This document shows positions 36,204 to 45,999 of a DNA stretch of 64,000 nucleotides, in pieces (within the stretch, counting starts at the first letter, position 1; the number at the start of each line of letters is the position of its first letter). Both the position numbers and the translations under genes were made by a program. This stretch comes from Fimbriimonas ginsengisoli Gsoil 348. Its GTDB lineage: Bacteria > Armatimonadota > Fimbriimonadia > Fimbriimonadales > Fimbriimonadaceae. The notes beneath the pieces were generated by a model. The model saw nothing but the letters and a program-made list of their open reading frames with translations. It ran no database searches and was not told the origin of the DNA. The stretch covers positions 18,838 to 82,837 of the forward strand of contig CAMCVK010000013.1 in the NCBI GenBank assembly GCA_945881865.1, given 5' to 3'.

Positions 36204-39200
36204 ATGCTGCTCCGAGCCGTCGGTTTTGTCCTCCGGCTTGGGATCCTTTGTGTGCCGATTGCGCTGATTCTGTTCCAGTGCTATCGGTACGGCCAGGAAA
36301 TGCTGCTGGCTCTGCTCGACCCACGAGCGCCGGTCGTCTACGTGCTTCAAACCGAAGCCGGTCCGCTTCAGGCCCGAGTTGAAAACTATCGGATTGATCT
36401 TTCAAGCTTAACCATAACCGCGCAGCGGTTCCGTCTTTCCGAGGCGTCGGGGCGGACGCTGCTTTCTTTGGATGAGGCCACGATTCCGAAGTTCGACCCG
36501 CAAGGGGGTCTCTCGCAGCCAATTACCGTACGTGCCCGCGGACTCTTCCTGCGGATTCGGCGCGGGGCCGACGGTTCGCTGGAATTCCAGAAGTACTTAC
36601 CGAAGACGAAGGGCCCGCCCGGCTTGACGCCGTTCTTTGTGAGCCTACGGGATGCGCGCGTTCTGTATGAAGACGACTCGCCCGCTAGGCGAATCACCCA
36701 GGAATTCGCCTCCAAGCGCGTGTTGGTTTCCGGGCTGGGCGACGACTTGGTCTTCTCTGGAAAAGTTCAGGTTTCAGGCGCTGGAGCTGTCGCTTTGCGC
36801 GGCCAACAGACCCCCGGTCCGGGATTCTTGCTCCATGCGAGGACGGTAGGACTCACGCCCGAGCGGTTATTGAAGGATTTCGGCATATTGGGCCTGCCGC
36901 CCGACCTTGAGGTATCCAAGCCGGTCGTTTCGGGAAGCGCCGTAGCATGGCTACCGCCCAAAGGGCCGTTCAGAACCGTCGCCGCCGGGACCATACGATC
37001 GGAAAGCCTAAAGCAAGGTGATTGGCAGGTCCGGCAAAGCCAGGCAGAGTTTAGCCTCAGCGAAGAAGCGGCTCGAATTCGGGCGAGCGGGGCGTTGCCA
37101 GACGGCAAGGTGACGTTTGTTGGAGGGGCAAAGTTTGGTGCCTGGCAAGTTGCCGGAGCGGTCACGGGGCAGTTGGCCCGGGCGGATTCTTTGCCGGGCG
37201 TTCGGTTGGCAGATGGGATTCGGGTAGCTGGTCTAGCGGCTAACGGCTGGATCGCGGCCGGTGATAGGGTACCGCTGCGATATCAGGCAGTGGTTTCTGC
37301 GAAGTCCGTCGAGGTGCCGTCTGTTCCGGCGGTGGCCCTGGTCGCACGCCTTTACGGCGATGACAAGAGGATGAGCTTCGCCGCGGAGAATCAGCTGATT
37401 TCTGCAAGTTTGGCGAGTGGAATTGGAAGTTATTCGATGGCGGATGGTCGCCTGAATGTGGCGGCGGTCGCCCCTACCATCCGCCCGGAGACGGTGCGAC
37501 AGCTTGCGAAGTCGGACCAAATCCAGTTCACCGGTTCGGCGACGGCCTTCGCAGAAGGTGCTGAAAACATCCTGGTCGACCTGGCCGGTGGCGGGCAACT
37601 AGGTTGGCGCGGGGAATCAAGCCAACCGTTCGCGCCCCTAGGGGAAATCTCGTTTGCCGGAAATTGGGCGAAGAATCAGCTCAATGTGAGTCGAGCCGTG
37701 GTGGCTGGTCCGGTCGGACTGGCAAGCGCCGAAGGCACCCTGCGGCCGAACGGCGCGGCTGAGATTTTAGTGAAGGGTCGAAACCTTCAACTAACGCAGC
37801 TGGACGCAGAAACGAAAGGGGTGGCGAGCATCCGGGGGTCGATTCGCGGCACCTTGTCAAATCCCCGTCTGCTGGCCAGGGTCGAAGTATATAACTTTGA
37901 GCGGAACAACCAATATATTCCGCTCATCGCGGCCGAAGGCACGGCGGACTTAAAGCGGGTGCAGTTATCGTCAATCAAGGCGGTGAGCGGGACGAGCTTG
38001 GCAAAAGGCGACGCCGAAGTCCAGATTGCCGGCCGGCGGCTATCCGGCGAGCTAAGCGTTTCGAACCTGCAATTGTCGGACTACGTGGAGGAGGGAGCGT
38101 TTGGCTCGCTCGATTTCCCAAAGATTGTCCTCGGCGGAACTCTCTCGCGACCTCAACTCCGCGCTACCGGCCAAGGCGAAAACTTGGTTGTCGCCAGTCG
38201 AAAGGTCGAGAAGCTGCCGATAGCTGCAACCCTGATCGGAAACAACCTGTACGTTCGTACCAGCGGAATCGAAGGACTAGAGGGCACGGCAAACGTCGAC
38301 CTCAGCTACAACCTCGTTACCGGGAACGGACGAGGAAATATACAGGCAATGGGCCTAGAACTAGAATCGATCATCAACGATCCGGAGCAGCCCTTCGACC
38401 TCACGGGGCGCGTTAGCGGCACCGGAAGCTTTGGTTTTGCGTCGTCCGCGTTCCTCGCGGCGGAGTTTGATGGCGATCTCGAAGGCGTCGTGATTAACGG
38501 GACGGCGATGGGTGCGGGCACCGCTGTATTGCGGTACGGATACGGTCAAGTTCTGGGTGACATCCAGGTGGGAGGCGTTGATCGCTATCTCGTCGCTTCG
38601 AAAATCAAGTTCGATCCGGACGCGCAAACGCTTGGGCTTCGGCTGGACGCGAACCGATTCGAAATCAGCGACCTCGTGGAAGGCAGTCAGCGCTACCGAG
38701 AGGGATTTTCGTACGATGCGAACCAGCAGCTCGCACTTTTGAAAGGTGAGTTCAACTTGGGTGGGACGTTCTCGGGTCCGCTCTTGGCACCAGACCTGGA
38801 TATTGATATTTTAGAGGCCAAAAACCTAACGTTATCCGGACGGAAGCTCGGCGACATCAAAGCGGCCGTTTCCAGGATTGGCCGAAAGTGGAACATCGGA
38901 AGTTTAGAAACGACCGGGCCGGTTGTCCGGTTGCAGGCGAAAGGGACGGCCGAAGAAGGGGGCGCAATCGCGATCGACGGTGAAATCGCCTCGCTCGACT
39001 TCGCCGAGCTGACGGCGCTCATCCCGTCGGCAAGCAAGCTTGCCGGAAGCGTCACCGTGCCGTTCCTTATTTCCGGCGAAACCCTGCATCCGACGATCCA
39101 GGCATCCGTGAACACGTTGCCGGCGGACACCTTAAGGCCGATAAACGATGACCCGCTTACCGGCCTTTCCCTCGACTTTCCGACGGTGCAGCTGGTGCCG

Positions 39201-40718
39201 AGCGCGGGCACGGAAGAGGGCAAACTGACGCTGGAGGGAACCTACAAGCTCCGGGGATTTGAAGGTAGCGCGGTCGCGGCGCTGCCATACCTGTATCCGC
39301 TCAGCATCCCAAGGGACAAAGATATCGCTGTGCGCGTTGCGCTGAAACAAAGAACGCTACAAGAAATCGCCGAGCTCTCGGGCGCCCTCGACCCGGCGAG
39401 GACCGAAGGGTCCGCAAGCGGCTCGGTGAGCTTTACTGGCCCGCTCGAGAACTTGCTTTACGACGGAAATCTGACGCTAAACGCGCCTAAACTTGGACTA
39501 AACGCCTATGCTGGTTCGTTCCAAAACGTCGCGGCCGCCGCGAGGCTCGACAAGAACGGGCTTCACTTGGACCTCAAGGCAGACCACAGCGAGGGCGGAA
39601 AGTTCACGTTCGCGGCCCAGTCGCCGCTTTCGGTGGAAAGCGGCCTGACGGCGGCTTTGACGGAACGCAGCCTTTCCGCATTGCTAGACCGGCAAATCAC
39701 GGCAAAGCTCACGCTGGACGGATTTCGCTACCGCCAGAAATTCGCCGGAGATTCGTTCGTTGCGGCGACGGCCACGGGCGATCTAACCGCAACCGGAACT
39801 CTCCGGTCGCCGCTTATCCAAGGTGGAATCGGAATCTCGCGGGCGTCGAGCGTCATTCCATTCCTGGAACCGGCCGCCGGCCGAGACGAGCCGCCCACCG
39901 TGAATCCAAAATTCGACATCCGCATTGACCTCGCGGAGGCGGCGAATCTCCGGTCCGCAACGGCGGAACTTTACATCCTTGGCGGCGGTAAGTTGCAAGG
40001 ATCGTTGTCCAACCCGTTCGTTCTGGCCGACATGCTGGTCGAGCGCGGCTCGATCCGCTTGCCGGGCGGACTGGTTCGCCTGGAGCAAGGCGGGGACGCC
40101 AAGTTTGTTTACGACGGCACCCAGCGCAGCCCGGTTGCGCAGCTCTTGTTGGATGTTGAAGGGCGCACCTCGATTACCGCCGCCGACACGTTCCAAACGG
40201 TCAATCGCTACGATGTCTACATCAATCTGCGCGGCGATTTGGTGAAGGAAAACGGTCTAAACCTGTCCGCAAGATCCGATCCGCCCGGACTGAGCCAAGA
40301 CCGCGTCATCGCATTGCTGGGTCAGACCGACATCCTCACCGCGCTCGGCGATAGTAACAAGCGGTCCGGCGCGGAAGAGCAAGTGCGTAACGCCCTCACC
40401 GGCTATGCGGTGCCGGCGGTCTTCGAAAAGCTGACCTCGGACATCGCGCGAAGCCTGGGGCTGGACTACCTGAGCCTGGACTACAACCCGTTCGACCGGG
40501 CGTCGATTCTGTTCGCCCGTGCACTCAACAAGGACTTCGTGCTTCAGGGCCAGCGGCAGCTCTCCGAGCCGCAACCCGGCTTTCCGGTCAAATTCGACTT
40601 CCGGCTCTCCTACCGACCCCGCCGCGCGAAAGGAATCATCAATCAACTTAACTTTTCTGTCGGCACCGACGAGCGGCGTCCGATCAAGTTCTCAATCGAT
40701 TACGGCATTCGATTCTGA
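36204..40718 (+). CDS. tamB: TamB-like translocation/assembly module protein (DUF490)
   Basis: A 1504-residue protein with an N-terminal membrane anchor (about residues 4-30) followed by a long run of beta-strand repeats, as in AsmA-like bridge proteins that span the periplasm and carry phospholipids or assist outer-membrane insertion. The C-terminal 400 residues have the TamB features GGKLQGSLSNPFVLADMLVE, VNRYDVYINLRGDLV, LSQDRVIALLG and a final FSIDYGIRF. bamA follows after 92 bp, and ompH-like, lpxD and lpxC come next, supporting a role in outer-membrane biogenesis. Six bases separate it from lipA. Confidence 0.88.
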   Translation: MLLRAVGFVLRLGILCVPIALILFQCYRYGQEMLLALLDPRAPVVYVLQTEAGPLQARVENYRIDLSSLTITAQRFRLSEASGRTLLSLDEATIPKFDPQGGLSQPITVRARGLFLRIRRGADGSLEFQKYLPKTKGPPGLTPFFVSLRDARVLYEDDSPARRITQEFASKRVLVSGLGDDLVFSGKVQVSGAGAVALRGQQTPGPGFLLHARTVGLTPERLLKDFGILGLPPDLEVSKPVVSGSAVAWLPPKGPFRTVAAGTIRSESLKQGDWQVRQSQAEFSLSEEAARIRASGALPDGKVTFVGGAKFGAWQVAGAVTGQLARADSLPGVRLADGIRVAGLAANGWIAAGDRVPLRYQAVVSAKSVEVPSVPAVALVARLYGDDKRMSFAAENQLISASLASGIGSYSMADGRLNVAAVAPTIRPETVRQLAKSDQIQFTGSATAFAEGAENILVDLAGGGQLGWRGESSQPFAPLGEISFAGNWAKNQLNVSRAVVAGPVGLASAEGTLRPNGAAEILVKGRNLQLTQLDAETKGVASIRGSIRGTLSNPRLLARVEVYNFERNNQYIPLIAAEGTADLKRVQLSSIKAVSGTSLAKGDAEVQIAGRRLSGELSVSNLQLSDYVEEGAFGSLDFPKIVLGGTLSRPQLRATGQGENLVVASRKVEKLPIAATLIGNNLYVRTSGIEGLEGTANVDLSYNLVTGNGRGNIQAMGLELESIINDPEQPFDLTGRVSGTGSFGFASSAFLAAEFDGDLEGVVINGTAMGAGTAVLRYGYGQVLGDIQVGGVDRYLVASKIKFDPDAQTLGLRLDANRFEISDLVEGSQRYREGFSYDANQQLALLKGEFNLGGTFSGPLLAPDLDIDILEAKNLTLSGRKLGDIKAAVSRIGRKWNIGSLETTGPVVRLQAKGTAEEGGAIAIDGEIASLDFAELTALIPSASKLAGSVTVPFLISGETLHPTIQASVNTLPADTLRPINDDPLTGLSLDFPTVQLVPSAGTEEGKLTLEGTYKLRGFEGSAVAALPYLYPLSIPRDKDIAVRVALKQRTLQEIAELSGALDPARTEGSASGSVSFTGPLENLLYDGNLTLNAPKLGLNAYAGSFQNVAAAARLDKNGLHLDLKADHSEGGKFTFAAQSPLSVESGLTAALTERSLSALLDRQITAKLTLDGFRYRQKFAGDSFVAATATGDLTATGTLRSPLIQGGIGISRASSVIPFLEPAAGRDEPPTVNPKFDIRIDLAEAANLRSATAELYILGGGKLQGSLSNPFVLADMLVERGSIRLPGGLVRLEQGGDAKFVYDGTQRSPVAQLLLDVEGRTSITAADTFQTVNRYDVYINLRGDLVKENGLNLSARSDPPGLSQDRVIALLGQTDILTALGDSNKRSGAEEQVRNALTGYAVPAVFEKLTSDIARSLGLDYLSLDYNPFDRASILFARALNKDFVLQGQRQLSEPQPGFPVKFDFRLSYRPRRAKGIINQLNFSVGTDERRPIKFSIDYGIRF

Positions 40719-40810
40719 AGAAATGCCCAGTGGGCGGGTAACCCGGCGGCGCGCCAGTCGTTCTATTCCGGGAACGGCCAAGGCCGGACTCACTTGACCT
40801 CAGGGGTACA

Positions 40811-42631
40811 GTGAGTCAGATTCGTAGGATCGGAGGAATTTTGAATCGAGTAATTTCGGCAGGAGTATTGTTGGTCATGCTAGCCAGCGCGGCCATGGCG
40901 CAAGAAGCCAGCAAAATTAAGGACTTGTTGATACGTGGCAACCGCCGCGTGGTCAGCGATGTCATCAGCGGCGTCATGCGGACGAAGATCGGCCAGCCGT
41001 ACATCCAAGACAACCTGGACCGTGACAAGAAGTCCATCGAAGACCTCGGCTTCTTCTCGGCGGTCAGCGTTCGGGCGACGCCGGGGGAAGGCGGAAGCTA
41101 CTCCATTACGGTCGACGTTGAGGAATTCCCGGAAATCAAAGAGATTCGGATTACCGGCAACACGGCCCTCACCACCGAAGAAATTTTGTCGAAGGTCTCG
41201 CTGAAGGCCGGCGACGTCTTCAACGCAAACAACGTTTCCCCGGCGATTACCGCCATCGAAGATTTGTATGCCGCGCGCGGCTTCTTCGCTCGAGTCAGCG
41301 ATTTCTCCCCTTCGAAGGATGTCCCTGGTCTCATCACGATCGCGATCGTGGAGCTAAAGGTCGGCAACGTTTACGTTCAAGGCAACAAGCGCACCCGCGA
41401 CTGGGTGATGAAGCGACTCATCAAGACGCGTTCCGGCGAGTCGTTCTCCGGCGAAAAGTGGGGCAAAGATCTGCGCCGCATCGCCAGTACCGGTTGGTTT
41501 GAACCCGGCACGATACGCAGCATTGAGGACCCCGAGCGAGAGTTCGGCAAGATCGACCTCACGGCCGAAGTCAAAGAAGCCAATACCGGCATGTTCAATG
41601 TCGGCCTCCAAATCGACCCGCGATCGTCGCTTGCCGGCATTCTCCGCCTCAGCGAGTCGAACCTGCGCGGCACCGGCCAAAGCGTTGGCATCGATTACCT
41701 TCAGACCACGCAAGGCGGCGGTGCGAGCATCGGCCTCAACTACGTGAACCCGTTCTGGGATAGCAAAGACACCAGTCTCACGGCGTCTTTGTACAGTCAA
41801 ATCGTTTACCGATTCACCGGAATTTTTGGCTCCAGCGCGAGTTCCGAGACGGAAGGCTACAACGAGCGCCGTAACGGCGGAAGCATCGGTCTTTCGCGAC
41901 CGGTGAAAGATGACTTTAACGTTGGACTTTCAGCCCGATTCGAGAGCGTGCGAACGAATAACATCCCGACCGGAGCCGACCCGAACGGATTCATCCGCCA
42001 GGACGGCGACGTGACGGCGATCAACGCAAGCGCAACGCTAGACCGTCGAGACTTGGCGACCGATCCGTCGCGCGGCATCTTCCAGAGAATTGAGTTCGAA
42101 CCGGGCATCGCAAAGATCGACAAGATCGGCGGAGCGGTGACCGATCAGTCCCTGATAGGCACGCATAACTTCACCAAAACGACGTTGGAGTACCGCCAGT
42201 ACTTCACCGACCAGCCTCCGCGCGGCCGGAAAGATCCGGATGCGCCGCGCCGCGTCCTCGCGGTTCGGGCAAAGTATGGCGCCGTTTCGGGAACGATTCC
42301 GTTCTTCGAGCAGTATTTCGCGGGTGGATCGAACAGCATTCGTGGCTACGACGAGGACAGATTCTGGGGCAAGTACACGCTTCAAACCAGCGTGGAACTC
42401 CGAATTCCGATTCAGCGGTCGTTCAATACGGTGCTCTTTGTGGATTACGGCGGAGCGTGGGGAGGCTTCGGGTCGGTGAACGACTTCAAGCAGTCCGACA
42501 AGTTTAAGCTTCACGTGGGCTATGGCATCGGCCTCAGCTTCCGAACGCCGCTTGGCCCCATCCGGGTCGACTTTGGCTTCAACGAGGATCGCGGAAGCCG
42601 CACGCACTTCCTCATCGGAACGTCTTTCTAA
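40811..42631 (+). CDS. bamA: BamA-type outer membrane assembly factor
   Basis: An Omp85 protein of about 600 residues that inserts beta-barrels into the outer membrane. After a signal peptide (RVISAGVLLVMLASAAMAQ) come about three POTRA domains (residues 30-260), fewer than the five of E. coli. The 16-strand barrel has the conserved YFAGGSNSIRGYDEDRF (lid-loop VRGF-like motif) and ends in IGTSF, a terminal aromatic beta-signal. The start is uncertain: GTG 40811, or TTG 40841 which has GGAGGA just upstream and gives a tighter signal peptide. Surrounded by tamB and two ompH-like genes. Confidence 0.92.
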   Translation: MSQIRRIGGILNRVISAGVLLVMLASAAMAQEASKIKDLLIRGNRRVVSDVISGVMRTKIGQPYIQDNLDRDKKSIEDLGFFSAVSVRATPGEGGSYSITVDVEEFPEIKEIRITGNTALTTEEILSKVSLKAGDVFNANNVSPAITAIEDLYAARGFFARVSDFSPSKDVPGLITIAIVELKVGNVYVQGNKRTRDWVMKRLIKTRSGESFSGEKWGKDLRRIASTGWFEPGTIRSIEDPEREFGKIDLTAEVKEANTGMFNVGLQIDPRSSLAGILRLSESNLRGTGQSVGIDYLQTTQGGGASIGLNYVNPFWDSKDTSLTASLYSQIVYRFTGIFGSSASSETEGYNERRNGGSIGLSRPVKDDFNVGLSARFESVRTNNIPTGADPNGFIRQDGDVTAINASATLDRRDLATDPSRGIFQRIEFEPGIAKIDKIGGAVTDQSLIGTHNFTKTTLEYRQYFTDQPPRGRKDPDAPRRVLAVRAKYGAVSGTIPFFEQYFAGGSNSIRGYDEDRFWGKYTLQTSVELRIPIQRSFNTVLFVDYGGAWGGFGSVNDFKQSDKFKLHVGYGIGLSFRTPLGPIRVDFGFNEDRGSRTHFLIGTSF

Positions 42632-42664
42632 AGATGCGCACGTTAAACCAGGAAAATACGAGAA

Positions 42665-43309
42665 ATGAAGATTAACTCCAACCAAACCGGCTGGGTCGTG
42701 GCGGGCGTCATGGGCCTTGGCTTTGCCTTCCTCGCCGGGTCTGGCTTCCAAGATAGCTCGACCAAAATTGGCACCGTCAGCGTGGGCCGCGTTTTTAACG
42801 ACAGCGAGTACAAGAAGGACCAGGACGCTCAGCTTCAGCAGATCGGGCAATCGCGACGCGCGCTGTTCGATTTTATCGACACGTACAAGTTCATGTCGCT
42901 GGCTGATCTGACGAAGTTCAAGGACCTCAGCGTTAAGGCAAACCCGACGGACGCCGACAAAGCTGAGATCAACCGGTTGAAGGACGTCGCAACGAAGGCG
43001 GACCAACAGTACCGCTTGCTTCAAACCAAGGCGAATGCTTCTGAGGCCGAGAAGTCGGTGCTCAACAACTTCATCAAGAACTCGCAGGACAACGCAAGCT
43101 TTGTCGGCAAGTTGAACCAAGAGTTCACGGACGAGCTACAACAGAAGCAAGAGAAGATGCGATCCGACATTCTGGATCGCGTGAAGGCCGCCGTCGCGGA
43201 CGTTTCGAAGAAGCAGGGCTTCAGCATCGTTCTGAACGACGAGATTGCGCCGTACAGTGCAAACGACCTAACGCCCGAGGCCCTCAAGGCCATGAACGCA
43301 AAGAAGTAA
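42665..43309 (+). CDS. OmpH/Skp-like periplasmic chaperone, paralogue 1
   Basis: A 214-residue protein with an N-terminal hydrophobic segment (about 9-26) and then a Skp-like layout: a first strand IGTVSVGRVFNDSEY, a long charged helical arm of about 110 residues, and a closing KKQGFSIVLNDEIAPY. Skp holds unfolded outer-membrane proteins for BamA. The C-terminal NDLTPEALKAMNAKK is shared with the next gene, so the two are tandem duplicates. It lies 33 bp after bamA, with AGGAAAA before its ATG. Confidence 0.82.
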   Translation: MKINSNQTGWVVAGVMGLGFAFLAGSGFQDSSTKIGTVSVGRVFNDSEYKKDQDAQLQQIGQSRRALFDFIDTYKFMSLADLTKFKDLSVKANPTDADKAEINRLKDVATKADQQYRLLQTKANASEAEKSVLNNFIKNSQDNASFVGKLNQEFTDELQQKQEKMRSDILDRVKAAVADVSKKQGFSIVLNDEIAPYSANDLTPEALKAMNAKK

Positions 43310-43313
43310 CGCC

Positions 43314-43952
43314 ATGAAAAACGTCGGCTTTCTGCAACTGGGTTGGGTTTTTGCGGCTGCGCTCCTTGCCGTTTTGGTTGGGGGCGGGTTTCAGGATGCT
43401 TCGCAGAAAGTCGGCGTGGTCGATATTTCGAAGATGATCGAGGCGAGCGATTTTGGTAAGGGAAACCAGGAAACCTTCGCCAAAATGCGAAAGTCGCGGG
43501 AAGACTTGCTCGAGTTCATCGACACGAATCGCGTCCTCACCACCGAGCAGGCCACCCGGCTTCGCGATCTCGCGGTGAAGATGACTCAGACGGCCGAGGA
43601 AAAAGCCGAGTTTGAACGCCTAAAGGCCGAGGTGATTGCAGCGAACAAGAAGTGGACCGAGCTTTCCACCAAGCCAAACCTCACGGCAGAGGAGCGAACT
43701 CTACTCGAAGAATATTCTCGCCGAAGCCAGGCAATGGGCGACTTCGCCCAGCGTCTCCTCAACGGATTCACCAGCGAGATGACCGGCTGGGCGGACCAGC
43801 AGAAGCTGAGAAGCCTGGAGAAAGCGCGCACGGCGGTCCAAGAAGTCGCCAAGGCCCAGGGCTACAACGTTGTGTTCGAGATCGGGATCGCGCCGTACGG
43901 GGCGAATGACCTCTCGGACGCGAGTTTGGTCGCGATGAACGCCAAGAAGTAA
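43314..43952 (+). CDS. OmpH/Skp-like periplasmic chaperone, paralogue 2
   Basis: A 212-residue tandem paralogue of the previous gene: hydrophobic leader, VGVVDISKMIEASDF, coiled arms, KAQGYNVVFEIGIAPYGAND and the ending DASLVAMNAKK. The arms differ more than the ends, which suggests different client or partner surfaces. It starts four bases after its twin and two bases before the lipoprotein gene, clearly within one operon. Confidence 0.82.
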   Translation: MKNVGFLQLGWVFAAALLAVLVGGGFQDASQKVGVVDISKMIEASDFGKGNQETFAKMRKSREDLLEFIDTNRVLTTEQATRLRDLAVKMTQTAEEKAEFERLKAEVIAANKKWTELSTKPNLTAEERTLLEEYSRRSQAMGDFAQRLLNGFTSEMTGWADQQKLRSLEKARTAVQEVAKAQGYNVVFEIGIAPYGANDLSDASLVAMNAKK

Positions 43953-43954
43953 AC

Positions 43955-44962
43955 ATGCGGCTGCGCGACATGTGCCTGGTCGCCGCCGTTCTCCTCTACG
44001 GATGCAACAGTCCGAAGCCCGTGGTCACGTACGTCTCGCTGGACCTCGCGGCGATCGAGGCCGCAAACCTCGGGAAACCGTTCCCCACGATCGATGTTCC
44101 GGCACCGCCGGCCGCGATCGGGCCGCAGACCATTCGTCGCGAGGCAGTGCCAGCGAAGCGAATTGCTACGCCGGCAAAAGACTACGAGCAAATTCAACAA
44201 ATCTTACGCGAGCAGCAGGAGATCACCCGGCGCAAGCTGGAGCGACAGCTGCAAGCCTTCTACGCGCGCGAGGCGCGGCGGTTCGAGCTGGATGCCAAGG
44301 CAGCCCAGACCGAGCTGGAGAGGACACGCTACGCAGAAGCGAATCTGAAGGTAAGGGCCGCGTTCGAGGCGTTGGCCGCCGAACGTATGCCGCGGGTGGC
44401 GCGGCTCGCCTTGCTGGCCGGATTCCCGGATCCGAATCCACTATCGGAGGCGCCGTCCGAACGGCTTGGAAACGTTTCGCAGCAGCGATTCGACGAAGCA
44501 AAACGCATCCGCGCGGAATTGAAGGCTTTGGATGCCGACTTTGACAAAGTGGTCAAGCAGGTGGTGGAAGAAACCGCCGCCGGGCTTTCGCAACGCCAAA
44601 CCGAGATGCTGCTCGAGATTGAGGCCTTCAAGACAGCAAAGGATCGGCAGGCCGAGAAAGAAGCTGCGGACCAGGTGACGGCCGCCCGTGAGGTGATGCG
44701 GATGCAACTGGCCGACCGGGACGTGACAGAAGCACCGGCAATCCCTGCGCGCAGCCTAACGATTCCCGGAAACGCACCCATGGCCTCGGCCCCCAAGGTA
44801 ACGTTTGATCCGATCTTTACCGACCGCGCGTTTTTAAGGAAGCGACTGCAGGCCCAAGCACGCATTTGGCTCGGCCTAAACGGCTATTCCGAAATGAAGG
44901 GCGCGCGCGACGCAACGGCAGAATTTTTGGCATGGCAGAAGCAAAACGAATTTGGCAACTAG
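43955..44962 (+). CDS. Coiled-coil lipoprotein of unknown function in the Bam-Lpx operon
   Basis: A 335-residue protein. A short signal peptide ends in VLLYGC, a plausible lipobox. Residues 70-240 are strongly charged and helical (Lys, Arg, Glu, Ala, Gln heptads), like a long coiled coil; the C-terminal 60 residues contain TDRAFLRKRLQAQARIWL. The family is not recognised. Its place between two Skp-like genes and lpxD suggests an envelope role, perhaps a tether or further chaperone. The 3' end overlaps lpxD by 31 bp. Confidence 0.72.
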   Translation: MRLRDMCLVAAVLLYGCNSPKPVVTYVSLDLAAIEAANLGKPFPTIDVPAPPAAIGPQTIRREAVPAKRIATPAKDYEQIQQILREQQEITRRKLERQLQAFYAREARRFELDAKAAQTELERTRYAEANLKVRAAFEALAAERMPRVARLALLAGFPDPNPLSEAPSERLGNVSQQRFDEAKRIRAELKALDADFDKVVKQVVEETAAGLSQRQTEMLLEIEAFKTAKDRQAEKEAADQVTAAREVMRMQLADRDVTEAPAIPARSLTIPGNAPMASAPKVTFDPIFTDRAFLRKRLQAQARIWLGLNGYSEMKGARDATAEFLAWQKQNEFGN

Positions 44963-45999
44963 GCGAACTAGCCCAACTTTTTGGGGGCAAGCTGGACGGC
45001 CCCGAAAACGGCACGGTTCTTCGGCCGGTACCGGCCGGCTCGGTCGACGCTGAGGGCCTCAGCTTCGCGGAATCGGAGAAGTATTTGGCCAAGGCCGAAA
45101 CGGGAGTGCTGGCCGCGATTATTTTGCCCGAGAACTCGCGCGAGACCGAGCTGCCCAGCATTCGGGTCAAGAACCCGCGGTTGGCCTTTGCGCAATTCCT
45201 CGGCATGTACCGTCGTCCGCTTCCGCTCGAAGACGGCATCCACCCAACGGCGATCGTTTCCCCGGAGGCCACGGTTCATCCTTCGGCGAAAGTTGGTGCC
45301 TACGCGGTCGTGGAGCGCGGCGCCAACATCGAGGCCGGGGCAAGCATCTACCCGTTCGTCTATGTGGGCGAGGATTGCGAGGTCGGCAAAGGCACTGTGC
45401 TGTTTCCGCACGTCACGCTCTATCAGGAGGTGCGCATCGGGGCGCGATGCATCATCCACGCCCATGCCGTTCTTGGCGCCGATGGATTTGGCTTTGTTTT
45501 CGACGGCAAGCGGCACCACAAGATTCCGCAGGTCGGTCGTGTTTCGCTGGGGGATGATGTCGAGATCGGGGCGCTATCGGCCATCGACCGCGCGGCAACC
45601 GGAACGACGACGTTGGCCGACGGCGTGAAGGTGGACAACTTGGTGCAGATCGCCCACAACGTCGAGATTGGCGAGCACGTGGTCATCGCAAGCCAGTCCG
45701 GGGTTGCGGGTAGCGCGGTCATCGGGCATCATTCGGTAATGGCCGGCCGAGCCGGCGTGATCGACCACCTCACGTTGCAGCCGGGCAGCGTCGTTGGCGT
45801 CGGCGCAATCGTCACCGAGAACTTTCCGGCAGCGACGCAATTTCTTGGGAATCCGGCGCGCCCGGCGGCCGAAATGAAGCGGACGCTCGTCCACCAGCGT
45901 CGGTTGGATGACTACGCAAAAAGAATTAAGAAAATGGAAAAGGAACTGGAGGAACTGAGAAATGCAATTTCAACGAAAGACGCTTCGAACGGAGGTTAA
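44932..45999 (+). CDS. lpxD: UDP-3-O-(3-hydroxyacyl)glucosamine N-acyltransferase
   Basis: Third step of lipid A synthesis: adds the N-linked hydroxyacyl chain. A 355-residue protein from ATG 44932 with an N-terminal uridine-binding domain and a left-handed beta-helix of hexapeptide repeats from about residue 100 (ATVHPSAKVGAYAVV, ANIEAGASIYPFVYV, and so on). The catalytic His lies in ARCIIHAHAVLGADGFGF or VQIAHNVEIG, as in the family. The C-terminus is a helix with coiled-coil character. The track start at 44866 lies inside the lipoprotein gene. lpxC overlaps its end by 38 bp. Confidence 0.93.
   Translation: MAEAKRIWQLGELAQLFGGKLDGPENGTVLRPVPAGSVDAEGLSFAESEKYLAKAETGVLAAIILPENSRETELPSIRVKNPRLAFAQFLGMYRRPLPLEDGIHPTAIVSPEATVHPSAKVGAYAVVERGANIEAGASIYPFVYVGEDCEVGKGTVLFPHVTLYQEVRIGARCIIHAHAVLGADGFGFVFDGKRHHKIPQVGRVSLGDDVEIGALSAIDRAATGTTTLADGVKVDNLVQIAHNVEIGEHVVIASQSGVAGSAVIGHHSVMAGRAGVIDHLTLQPGSVVGVGAIVTENFPAATQFLGNPARPAAEMKRTLVHQRRLDDYAKRIKKMEKELEELRNAISTKDASNGG

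Noticed and set aside
42038-43120. 360-aa minus-strand ORF across bamA and the ompH-like gene
   Set aside because: Antisense to two well-supported genes; composition typical of a shadow frame.
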